Assembly (NCBI RefSeq): GCF_965363235.1
Contig: NC_134846.1
Span: 2,981,001-3,045,000 of the forward strand
DNA: 64,000 nucleotides
Direction of reading: 5' to 3'
DNA from: Mytilus galloprovincialis
Taxonomy: Eukaryota > Mollusca > Bivalvia > Mytilida > Mytilidae
The notes below the pieces were generated by a model. It saw only the letters and a list, made by a program, of their open reading frames with translations. It was not told the origin of the DNA and searched no databases. Positions within the stretch are counted from its first letter, which is position 1. Each line of letters opens with the position of its first letter. Positions 22,201 to 31,500 of the stretch are shown here, in pieces. The translations under genes and the position numbers were made by a program.

Positions 22201-24987
22201 GTGGGAGATCTAACGAAACCCGCTTTGAGGTCACATGTGAGTGACCTCGTAGGTGTGTCTTTTTCGACCAATGAAATTGAGTCTTCCACGATCTTGGAAG
22301 TTTAACGTAAGGCAAAGGGATGTAACTCATTTTATTTACGACGAAATCGTCAGTCAAAATAATTCATAAACTTTTTTGATTGGCTTATTAATAGGTCGTC
22401 AACTCATTTGCATATCTTCATAAATTCATAACTTTTAGTTCACTCACATGTGACCTCAAAGCCGGTTTCGTTAGATCTCCCACGCGACATATCAGAAACA
22501 AGAGCGATGAGAGATCGGTTTTTAATTAGATTGCTCGTGTATGTAACAATGTTTTAGATTTTAACGAGAGAAATTTATGTATTACTGAAAAATTATTACA
22601 CCAGGGTTTTCGATATCACAAACTAGTCAAAACATTTACTAAATTTTATCATCGGTATAAAGACATCATTCGTAAATATAGCTCAACATGCAGACTTCTA
22701 ATACGTTCAGGTATTTCACATCCAATTTTTTATGGTAATATTCTTTATAAAGCACAAAGGTGTCAGTATTCACCTCAGAAACTTAAAAAACCTTTGAATA
22801 GACTTATTAAGAAGGGATATAATTACGATACTGTTGTCAAGTCATTAAAGATTGCATATTTTGGCGTTAATATTGAGTCACTGATAAGGTCTTTGCATCG
22901 GAACTAAACACATTTATTCTAAAAACAGTTGTTGGCATGACACGGGTTTATATTCTTCTCATATATGTTATGATGGTATGATACTAAACCCCTAACGGGA
23001 AGGATTGTGCCTTATGTTCATATGATGAAATCATAATCTTTCAGTCAGTTTAGTTGAAGTCTGGAGCCTCTGGCCTTTGTTAGTCTTGTATTATTTTAAT
23101 TTTAGTTTCTTGTGTACAATTTGGAAATTAGTATGGCGTTCATTATCACTGGACTAGTATATATTTGTTTAGGGGCCAGCTGAAGGACGCCTCCGGGTGC
23201 GGGAATTTCTCGCTACATTGAAGACCTGTTGGCGACCCTCTGCTGTTGTTTTTTATTTGGGCGGGTTGTTGTCTCTTTGACACATTCCCCATTTCCATTC
23301 TCAATTTTATTATAGTCAATACTGTTTATACTTACGACACATTTTTAACGTCATCATTCGGAAACTGTCCTTCAACATATGATCTAAGTAGACACCTTTT
23401 ACCAACATTCCTGCAACAAGCATAGTATTATCTAATGTAAAAGATGAATGAATCTCGATATTCTATTTATGTTGTTTGGAGTTCATGTCTTTTGCAGGGA
23501 TGCATGGATGTGAAAAGCGTATAATTTCGCTCAGCAAAAAGGACCACCATTCGAAAGAGTGGTAAAGTAGGTTGATTTTTTCTTCTTTTTCGGTCAATTA
23601 ATTTATATGCCAACATTTCAGCTAGTTCATGAATAAAAAAAGGCCGTCACATGACATGAATTTGGCAAAATAAAAAACGAAACATTTGTCGCGGGACGTA
23701 GGCAAAAAAAAAAAAAATTGAGTAAAACTAAGCTATTTATTCATACAATTTGATAAAATTAACTAGAATGTAGTAGAATTTATTTTTAAAATACTGTGAC
23801 TTGGATGGAGAGTTGTCTCATTTGCACTCCTATCACATCTTCTTATCTAATGTTATATACACATGCATAATACATATGGTCCGAGACCACAATTGTCGTC
23901 CCTTGATTAGTCCCTAGTGTTGACAGTGGGTTACTTGCCAATAATTTTTATACCCCTTCCAAATTTATTTCTCCATGTTTAATGCCTCAAATTGCAAGTA
24001 GGGGGGGGGGGGGAAATTACACTGTAAAAAAATTTGGGTCCAGAATTTTAAAGGAAAGTAGTGATTTGGTCCAGCTGAAAAATTAGCACTTCGGAAGCTG
24101 TCAAAAGATTTCAAGACGCCCTAAACATAAAATTGTCCATATTTGGAGTTAGAGACGATGAAGTTTTGTATAATTTTGATATAATTTGTCCCAAAAGTAG
24201 TACAAGTTAACACACTGTAAAAGTTTCTTTGAGAAAGCGCAGGTTGGTTTTTTTTTTATTTTCATTTATGTTCTAAAAGAAATGCACTACGAAATAATTG
24301 TGGTCTCGGACCATATGTCTAGTATGCAATTATTGAATGCATTAAAGATTGATTTAAATAGACAGAGGCTTTTTATGAATGAAAATGTTTTTTGGCAAAG
24401 GAAATAATTTAATTCAGACGACTTATCATAGTTTCCATAAACGAAAAGAAAAGAACTACGATACGAAACAATTTATAATAGGTGAGCTGAACAAACCTTT
24501 TATGTACATAATATATATAATATAATAGGTATATCTGCCTTTATGTAGTAACAACTGTAAATTATACCTTGTCCATCGGATTTCTCGTGATTAAGAAATA
24601 CCAGTCGTTAGAATATGTATAAAGTGCCTAGAAAATCAACCGAACAATGTGAGAGGTTGTGCAATGCTAGGCAGTTTTGTCGTAGAAGTGAGAAATAAAA
24701 AATACAGGGTCCAGCTCCGCTCGAGGAGGAAGTAAAGAATCAGATCTACTCAAACATCGTTAGGTTGATTTTCTAGGCACTTTTTTATAATAGGTATATT
24801 AATATATACATAATAAATCTTCCTTGACATACAACTAACATATATATAATACCATTTAAAAATTTACAACTATCATAAAATAAAGTTATAAAACAAAGCG
24901 ATGGCAAAATTATAGCATACGCATCTGAATTAAATATTATGTAACAAATTACCTATCTCCAACGGCTACAATTTTCAAAGACAGCAT
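16259..24987 (-). CDS. Rho/Rac-like small GTPase homologue lacking key nucleotide-binding residues (five exons)
   Basis: Exons, 5' to 3' on the minus strand: 24953-24987, 23336-23410, 18283-18397, 16948-17010 and 16259-16564. All four introns are GT-AG and phases join exactly, giving 594 nt and 197 aa. The start is the Met giving MLSLKIVAVGD, as in Rho proteins. Residues 1-120 align with Rac1 without gaps. Kept: G10, K16, F28, D57, W56, W97, TKGD at 115-118, and an ECSSL box corresponding to the Rac ECSAL (G5). Changed: the P-loop reads GDRNVGKR (G12R, T17R), switch I has N35 for the Mg-binding Thr, and switch II reads DINVDEE for DTAGQED (G60V, Q61D). The insert region is about three residues short. 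The tail is acidic (DENEEEQKE) rather than basic and ends in CVLM, a CAAX box whose Met favours farnesylation. Known: Rho proteins switch actin signalling at membranes. Inference: this one is unlikely to cycle GTP and may act as a membrane-anchored scaffold or decoy. Expression is unproven, but five intact exons argue against a pseudogene. Confidence 0.88.
16795..16880 (-). repeat. Short dispersed-repeat fragment in intron 4
   Basis: GACAGTTGTCTCATTGGCAA and ATACCACATCTTC are the inverse of the start of the family at 15329-15800. It lies in the 383-bp intron between the last two exons of the Rho-like gene, 68 bp from exon 4. Confidence 0.6.
17834..18268 (-). repeat. Dispersed repeat (AAGATGTGGTATGAG family), inverted copy in intron 3
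   Basis: Inverse of the 15329-15800 copy, block by block: TTCATTCGTTCAGTGTATG, GCATTTGTTTGCACCTG, AACGAGAAACGAGAAA in inverse, GTGAGCCAAGGCTCCG, GACTTGGATGGAGAGTTGTC, CATACCACATCTTC. It ends 15 bp from the splice donor of exon 3 (exon edge at 18283). Confidence 0.85.
19965..21355 (+). pseudogene. Decayed reverse transcriptase element, copy B
   Basis: Frames broken by stops and indels give GIPKGTICAPLLADLF near 20163, the YIDDVLSLNN catalytic block near 20300, KRDDFSFPVVNFPFLC near 20748, RHHELVDSYGITVSQ near 20982 and a 3' tail with CCATGGCGTTGTCAG and CTTTTGCCCCTC at about 21285-21350. It is the same family as copy A, 5'-truncated. A 264-bp TTAA element sits inside at 20407-20670. It lies in intron 2 of the Rho-like gene, antisense to it. 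Confidence 0.8.
20407..20670. mobile_element. 264-bp non-autonomous TTAA element inside RT copy B
   Basis: The ends GGTGGTACCTAACAC and GTGTTGGGTACCATC are inverted with minor mismatches, and TTAA lies outside both (20403-20406 and 20671-20674). The related RT copy A has the uninterrupted sequence GATACAGTTAAGTCTGCCTC at 10535-10554, which is the empty site. It is piggyBac-type by target specificity and has no coding capacity. Confidence 0.9.
21673..22907 (+). pseudogene. Reverse transcriptase element, copy C, coding region split by a MITE
   Basis: The 5' part (21673-22150) is open for 161 codons and carries YNCAPLIADLFLYCYE, the catalytic FRYLDDILALNN, FLDLDIYI, KRDDFAFPIVNYPFLD and YGVYISQLVRFARV. 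The frame then enters a 383-bp MITE and stops. Beyond it (22534-22907) the same frame continues for about 122 codons (CNNVLDFNERN, FTKFYHRYKDIIRK, SGISHPIFYGN) to TAA at 22905-22907, with no other stop. It starts part-way, at the motif after GxP, so it is 5'-truncated. It differs clearly from copies A and B, so it belongs to a sister family. I favour a Penelope-like element but see no GIY-YIG domain. Confidence 0.85.
22151..22533. mobile_element. Mutator-like MITE, 94-bp terminal inverted repeats, 9-bp target duplication
   Basis: Left repeat 22151-22244 and right repeat 22440-22533 are inverse copies differing at two positions that I can see. The ends begin CAATCTAATTAAAAACC. CTCGTGTAT is present directly on both sides (22142-22150 and 22534-22542). 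A 9-bp duplication with long terminal repeats is typical of Mutator-like elements. The unique centre is about 195 bp and codes nothing. The near-identical arms indicate a recent insertion. Confidence 0.93.
22908..23310 (+). mobile_element. 3' non-coding tail of RT copy C
   Basis: Follows the RT stop directly: GAAGTCTGGAGCCTCTGGCC, TTAGTATGGCGTTCATTATC, GGGGCCAGCTGAAGGACGCC, GAAGACCTGTTGG, and the terminal CACATTCCCCATTTCC ending about 23309. The same tail occurs as fragments at 4674-4830 and, inverted, at 29060-29125. The tail ends only about 26 bp from exon 2 of the Rho-like gene (23336-23410), just beyond its splice donor. Confidence 0.8.
23790..23852 (-). repeat. Short dispersed-repeat fragment in intron 1
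   Basis: GTGACTTGGATGGAGAGTTG and TATCACATCTTCTTAT are the inverse of the start of the 15329-15800 family. Confidence 0.6.
23879..24318. mobile_element. MITE of about 440 bp with GGTCCGAGACCAC ends, copy 2, TA-flanked
   Basis: TGGTCCGAGACCACAATT at the left is inverted as AATTGTGGTCTCGGACCA at the right, with TA outside both ends. The interior matches copy 1 at 12340-12783 in the same direction. TA flanks suggest Tc1/mariner-type mobilisation. It lies in intron 1 of the Rho-like gene and contains a G homopolymer near 24002. Confidence 0.88.
24621..24783. mobile_element. 163-bp MITE with 21-bp perfect inverted ends
   Basis: The ends AAAGTGCCTAGAAAATCAAC (plus C) and their exact inverse lie at 24621-24641 and 24763-24783. 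Partial pairing continues inward. It lies in intron 1 of the Rho-like gene, about 170 bp from exon 1. Confidence 0.85.
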
Positions 24988-25039
24988 CCTAAGGCATTTT
25001 AGTATCCATACTGGGTCATCTTTTAGGTGATATGTATAT

Positions 25040-26020
25040 ACATAACTTTTTCGGATATTCAAATGTTTCCCTTTTAAATTGACACACAAATAAGGATGTA
25101 ATTCATGTTAACTCTTTAAAATTATAAATAGAACGCTTTAATATATCATTATTGAGGATCTAATAAGAATACAACTAGTTACACACTTATTTATGAGGTC
25201 AGAACGAGATGATACGGGAAAGAAATTGTAGCGTTGCGTTATCTAAAAGTAATATGTTATTTCCTGCATATCATAATGAACATTTCCGATATGATGGCGT
25301 AAAATTTAAATGGAAAAAAAACACATTTAAAATTAGTGTAAGGATGAATAAAGCAATTATCCTTATCCTAGTTTCAGATGTAGTTCAAAGAATTCAAATG
25401 GATGCAAAATCTCATGAAAATCTGAAATGCCGTCAATAAATTCACCTTTTGTAAGGCATGTAAAGTAGTAAAATTATAAAAATATATTATCAAATCACTT
25501 GATTAGCAGTCAAAATAAAGCCAAAATCTTGATGTATTTAAGAATTGAATGCTCTTTTTTGTAAATTTTTTGGGGTGTTTTATTAAAGCGTTGACCTAAG
25601 TACATTTTGTATGAAGCGCGGAACGCGCTTCATACTAAAAATGTGCGCACGGTTAACGCTTTTACAACCCTTTAAAGTTACAAAAAAAAAACATTCAATA
25701 CTTATAATTACATTTTTACCTATAGGATCACGAAAACACGCCTTTTATCAAGTTTTTATTTCATTTACCTGTTCACTTTATTGTGGGACCTCGTGTCATC
25801 ATGAATGAAAAGTTGCAATGTGTAATGCAATTGATCAAGGAATATCACGAGATTGCTAGTTACCCAATCAGAATAACGTATTATAATGAAACATACATCT
25901 AATGTAACTATTTTGAAATACTATCTCTTGTTGCGTCTTGATTTCTTTTCTTTGAAACCCCGTAACCTTCACCAGAGTACGTATTTCAGACTCGCAATGC
26001 ATTGGAATGTCCTTTCCTTC
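25040..26020. other. Intergenic stretch with one hairpin
   Basis: This is upstream of the Rho-like gene's first exon and may hold its promoter; no clear TATA or initiator can be argued. The only structure is a hairpin at 25581-25664. Small frames at 25209-25439 and 25611-25808 show no family resemblance. Confidence 0.4.
25581..25664. repeat. Hairpin with perfect GTATGAAGCGCG core
   Basis: GTATGAAGCGCG (25609-25620) is exactly inverted at 25624-25635 with loop GAA. Outside it, TTAAAGCGTTGACC pairs imperfectly with GGTTAACGCTTTTA, so the whole 84 bp folds. It is probably a tiny foldback element. Confidence 0.75.
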
Positions 26021-26139
26021 CTTCAAAAATATACAGGAAAGACAGGAAAGAACTGTTCGACAAAAATTAGGAGTCTTTTTGACTTTAAAAAAAAAAAGTC
26101 AACACTATTTAGAAATCTCATTTTAAAAAATACAAAGTG

Positions 26140-26660
26140 ATAAAAGAAACAAAAATCCCAAAATATTCTCAGGAGGCGACTTCAACTTTGATGAAACCAA
26201 CTGGGAGACAGAAGAAAATTGATCATTTGAGGGAGAAAAATATCGCAAAGCAAAATCTTGATAAACATGCTGAACAACTTTTACTTCGAACAAATCAACA
26301 ACCTACCCACACAAAATGATAGAATATTAGATCACGTTCAACACTCATTTCATGAACCTACTATATGTCCACCTATAGGAAAAAAAGAGTTACTAGTACC
26401 ACGACATCCCATTAGTTTTAACTAATGTCACACCGAAAATGATTAAACATCAAAGTAGATAAGTACCCTACAATACAATGCCAACTGGGAAGGTATCACA
26501 CAAGATCTCAGATCACTCAAAACAAATTTAAATTAGAACTCGAATCACTAAGAAATAAACTATACTCAGCGGATGTTACTAAGTAAACTAATTGAGGTTG
26601 AAGTTAAAACTCTCAGAAAACAATTGAACAGCACATAGATCACAAGACGAGGTGTGAGAT
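26140..26660 (+). pseudogene. LINE endonuclease remnant (APE-type)
   Basis: Reading across frames, GGDFNFDETNWET near 26173 is the conserved GDFN motif of APE-type LINE endonucleases. It is followed by LLLRTNQQPTHT near 26279, a HDIPL-like HPISFN block near 26406 and NANWEGITQDLRSLK near 26478. Several stops and shifts mean it is dead. CR1/L2-like by motif order, but the clade is not resolved. Confidence 0.65.
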
Positions 26661-27054
26661 TACAACTGCAACCGACATACTAGTACTAATAATCTATACA
26701 GTTTATATAACTTACGCACGCGAAATGATGGTGCACGCGGTTTGTGATAATGTATAAATGGTATAGTCACAGCCTCATGTAGCTTTGGTATCTTTTCCCT
26801 CTATATTTGTTTTACATGTCATGGAGCGATTCAACGCTTGCGGTATGGACACCTGTCTATTGATAGAGAAAATATGTTCATTTTAAAAGTGCTATAGTTC
26901 ACAGCATAACAATCCACAAGACATGTCAACTGACTGCATCTTACCACACACCGTTATGTATATACGCCTACTTATCCATAATAATCTGAATAAGACCACT
27001 GTGTCTTTACTCCTTCTCCTAAATGTCGCATGTGTTTAGTGGAGAAGCAACAAA

Positions 27055-27135
27055 TACCAAGTTTTTAATTGACTCGACTGGGGATCGAACCAACGACCAT
27101 CAAACTCCAGGAGAGAATGCTATCACGAGAACTCC
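27055..27135 (-). repeat. tRNA-like (SINE-type) segment
   Basis: On the minus strand GTTGGTTCGATCCCCAG contains a B-box-like GGTTCGATCCC, as in Pol III promoters of tRNAs and SINEs. No matching acceptor stem or anticodon arm was found, so it is not a tRNA gene. Confidence 0.45.
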
Positions 27136-27364
27136 TATGCAGTTTACGACGAAAATACAGCAGAGCTAAAATTATTGTAATCTGTATGTATTTGATCTTT
27201 TGGATCCAAATGACTCGTGAACTTCTACATCGTGTATGTTGCTGCTATTTTCAACTGTCTAACATTTAGTACTTCTAGAATTGAATACCAGGAATTATAA
27301 TGGAGATGTTGTATTTTTGAAGTCACTGCCATAATATCTTTTGGCTTTTGTTAATGTACAAGGG

Positions 27365-27830
27365 GATTCCCCTGTCTGTCTTGAGTGTACTGGTACAGCA
27401 ATGAGGGATCGGCAGGAACACACGACACAAGAGTAACAGTTGTGTACACTCAGCCTCTACTTCGAGTGCATTCCTCTCTTAATGCGAGACAAGCCAATAA
27501 CACTTTTTTCGGCTGTGTACTATCCATCCGAGCAACTCACAGGTCCACTACTGTACATCCCCGAGACATCAACACGGAAATCATTTGGCCAGTTCCCTGC
27601 ACGCCAACCTGGTCATCCTATGAACCGGTCAACCCTCATGACCATATTAAACTGCCAGGTACTTATATACACTCGTATATACCAATATGAGATGTTGTAA
27701 AATCATTGGATGGTAACAGCGGGATTATAACCCCCAATCTTGGGATCTAAATGCAGCGCTCTAACGAATTGAGTCAAAGAAGATCTTCCTTAAGTCAACT
27801 GGTAAGGCTACCTTTATATCGCCAGGTCCA
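27365..27830. other. GC-richer unassigned block followed by a second tRNA-like segment
   Basis: 27370-27690 is clearly richer in G and C than its surroundings and open in two plus frames (101 and 86 codons), with no known domain, signal peptide or splice sites that I can defend. It is followed at about 27715-27830 by a minus-strand tRNA-like segment (GTTAGAGCGCTGCATTTAG, then GGGTTATAATCCC). The whole may be one SINE-flanked repeat or the body of a compound element. Confidence 0.35.
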
Positions 27831-28586
27831 CAAAATTATAGTCACCATTCATTACTCCACTTTTCTTTTTCAAGGACTACTGTTGTTTCACCTGATGTAC
27901 TTTTATTATTAAAAGTTATTATTTTGAGTAAAGGATCATGAAATTGTTTTCAATTATCTTGTCTTTGTTATTTTCTTTTGTTTGTGCTCTCGTCATTAAA
28001 TTGGTTATATTTCTAATGCGCATTTGTCTCTGAATCCTGTTTGCTTTCTAATTGTCTTCTTTTTTCAAATTTTCTGTAACGCCTTACTCGACAGGTCATA
28101 CACAGGAAAGACAAATTTCTTTTATTCTGACATTTCCATTTTTGTTTCTTTCAGTATCCCACCATCTTCCTTTTTGATGCTCCTTATACAGGTCAATCTG
28201 TATCATGTTGAAATGGGTTATTGTCTACTTGTGATGGTATTTATGGAATTAATAGACACACAAGTTTGTATTTATTTATCATTTTTTAGTATAATTAGTT
28301 ATCAAAGGTACCAGGATTATAATTTAGAAGGCCAGACGCGTAAAACCATCCAAATTTGTTTTCAACAAGAACCACACGGAGGTATTCATTCTGTTTTCTA
28401 ATATTAAGCCCTGGACCAGCCCATGGGAGAATTAGAACGTTACTTGCATGTTTAATTTCATTGTAAAAACATGTAAAACATTGATATGCCAATCTAGATC
28501 TATAGTGAATTTCTTATCTACATATAGTGCCTTGAACTATGCACATGTCAGATATCACAGTAAAGATAAACATTACTATCAGTAAA

Positions 28587-31500
28587 ATGGCAAACCAAAT
28601 CCTAGTCTTTGTTTTAACATTGTGTGTTCAATTTGCGAATGGGGAAGAAATTGACAATAAAAGACTATTGCTGAATGATCCGGATGTTTCAGCAGCCAGA
28701 CTACTTAAAATGGAGAAATCCATACAGAAACTTACATCCGACTGTTCAAGGCCTGACACATCTGGTAACAACTGTAAATGGTACCTTGCAAACTGTGAAC
28801 GCTGATCTAGCTGCCGAAAAGATGAGGACGGCACAAACAAGTAAGATACAATAAAAAAGGATGAAAATATTCGAAAAATGGGGAAAATTCGAAAGGACAA
28901 AAACACAAACCGCTACACCAAAAACTATTATAATTACTTATATTTCTTTAACTTCTATCTTCTATCTACTTTCTACTTGTGTCTATTAATTGTTGAAAAA
29001 ATATCAAATATTTCGTCTACTTCTTAGAATGCATTCTCAATATAGCTATCACTCTAAGTCAATTGCATTTAATAAAATTGAGAATGGAAACGGGGAATGT
29101 GCCAAATAGACAACACCCCGACGCGAAGGCGAGCTTTATCTTTAATTTAATCTTCCTGACTGAAACACTGAACATTTAAAGTTTGAATTACATGTAGTAA
29201 AAATAGAAGAAGTGTCTGTTTTCTTTAAACGTTTGTATTCATATTTTAATCATCATTTTAAAAATAATAACTATACTTTCGCTTACTAGGCGGAAAATAC
29301 CGAGGTGGTGTTGTAAAAATTGACACCTCGGTAAACTCCGGAAAATTTTCCATAAATCTTTATTATGGGTCGAATACCTTAAAGAATAATCTATATGTAA
29401 AAATCGATCCTGATTGATTACGTCACAAAGAAAGAGCACACTGTCGTTTAGATCACGTGATGAAAACCTCAGTCTGCCTACGTACAGTTTATATATATTC
29501 ACAAACTAAATTTTACCACCGTTCAATTTTTATGTACTAGACAATTCATATTAGATACATTCTGAACTCAGAATGTAAGATTTCAGTCAGTTGTCTTTTG
29601 TTAACATAATTGAGTCCAACTTTCATCGAAACACAGAAACATGATAACAGATAAGATATGTTAACAGAAGGAAATCATTACTTTTACATTTAGATATTAC
29701 TGCAAATCTTACTCTTGAATTTTTTGTGAAATGTCAGTAAAAGTAGACTGTATGGCAAGCCAAAGTGGACAAAAAATCATTTTCTAATATTAAGAAATCA
29801 TTTTCTAATATTAAAAAATCATTTTCTAATATTAAAAAATGATTTTCTAATATTAAAAAATGATTTCTTAATATTAAAAAATGAATTTCTAATATTAAAA
29901 AATCATTTATTAATATTAGAAAATGAATTTCTAATATAAGAAATTACTTTCGATTTTCTAATATTAAAAAATGAATTTCTAATATTAATAAATGATTTTT
30001 TAATATTAGAAATTCATTTTTTAATATTAAGAAATCATTTTTTAATATTAGAAAATCATTTTTTAATATTAATAAATAGTGTTTTTCTTTTTTAATATTA
30101 GAAAATGATTTTCTAATATTAGAAAATAGCTCTTTTTGTCCACTTTGGCTTGCCATATGACTGGGGTCATTCTTGTTATTTCCTGATTGTCATTGATCTA
30201 AATTGTCTCGAAACAAGTTATTAATTCATTTTAATAATAGCTATTTGTATGATGCATTACCGAATAGTGTAAATCGAATGAGAACAACACAATAAGAAAA
30301 AGACAAACAAATTATTTCCAAACAGTACACAGGAACACGTTTGTGGAGCACAAACCACACCTAAATAAAACTAGAGGCTCTAAAGAGCCTGTGTCGCTCA
30401 CCTTGGTCTATGTGAATATTAAAGGAAGCAGATGGATTCATGACAAAACTGTGTTTTGGTGATGGTGATGTGTTTGTACATCTTACTTTACTGAACATTC
30501 TTGCTGCTTAAAATTATCTCTATCTATAATGAACTTGGCCCATTAGTTTCAGTGGAAAATGTTAGTAAAAATTTACAAATTTTATTAAAATTGTTAAAAA
30601 TTGACTATAAAGAACAATAACTCCTAAGGGGGTCAATTGACCATTTCGGTCATGTTGACTTATTTGTAAATCTTACTTTGCTGAACATTATTGTTGTTTA
30701 CAGTTTATCTCTATCAATAATAATATTCAAGATAATGACCAAAAACAGCAAAATTTCCTTAAAACTACTAATTCAGGGTCAGCAACCCAACAACGGGTTG
30801 TCCGATTCATCTAAAAATTTCAGAGCAGATAAATGTTGACCTGATAAACAATTTTACCCCATGTCAGATTTGCTCTAAATGCTTTTGGTTTTGAGTTATA
30901 AAGCCAAAAACTGCATTTTACCCCATGTTCTATTTTTAGCCATGGCGGCCGTCTTGGTTGGATGCCTGGGTCACCGGACACATTTTTCAAACTACTAACC
31001 CAAAAGATGATTGTGGCCAAGTTTGGATTAATTTGGCTAAGTAGTTTCAGAGGAGAAGATTTTTGTAAAAGATTACTAAGATTTACGAAAAATGGTTAAA
31101 AATTGACTATAAAGGGCAATAACTCCTAAAGGGGTCAACTGACCATTTCAGTCATGTTGACTTATTTGTAAATCTTACTTTGCTGAACATTATTGCTGTT
31201 TATAGTTTATCTCTATCTATAATAATATTCAAGATAATAACCAAAAACAGCAAAATTTCCTTAAAATTACTAATTCAGGGCCAGCAACCCAACAACGGGT
31301 TGTCCGATTCATCTGAAAATTTCAGGGCAGATAGATCTTGAACTGATAAACAATTTTAGCCCATGTCAGATTTGCTCTAAATGCTTTGGGTTTTGAGTTA
31401 TAAGCCAAAAACTGCATTTTACTCCATGTTCTATTTTTAGCCATGGCGGCCATCTTGGTTTGATGGCCTGGTCACCGGACATATTTTTCAAACTACTAAC

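Noticed and set aside
22064..22357. 97-codon minus-strand frame
   Set aside because: It spans the edge of the Mutator-like MITE and the RT gene in antisense, so it cannot be an old coding unit.
21673..22907. RT copy C as a host telomerase or other cellular RT
   Set aside because: Motifs match the two neighbouring dead RT copies and a retroelement 3' tail follows; no telomerase-specific domain.
27055..27135. Possible tRNA gene on the minus strand
   Set aside because: Only a B-box-like T-arm is visible; no acceptor stem, D arm or anticodon arm could be paired.
29944..30156. Minus-strand frame encoding a leucine-rich LILKNDF repeat protein
   Set aside because: The 7-residue period comes from the 21-bp DNA repeat inside a TA-flanked element; no promoter, signal or splice partner.
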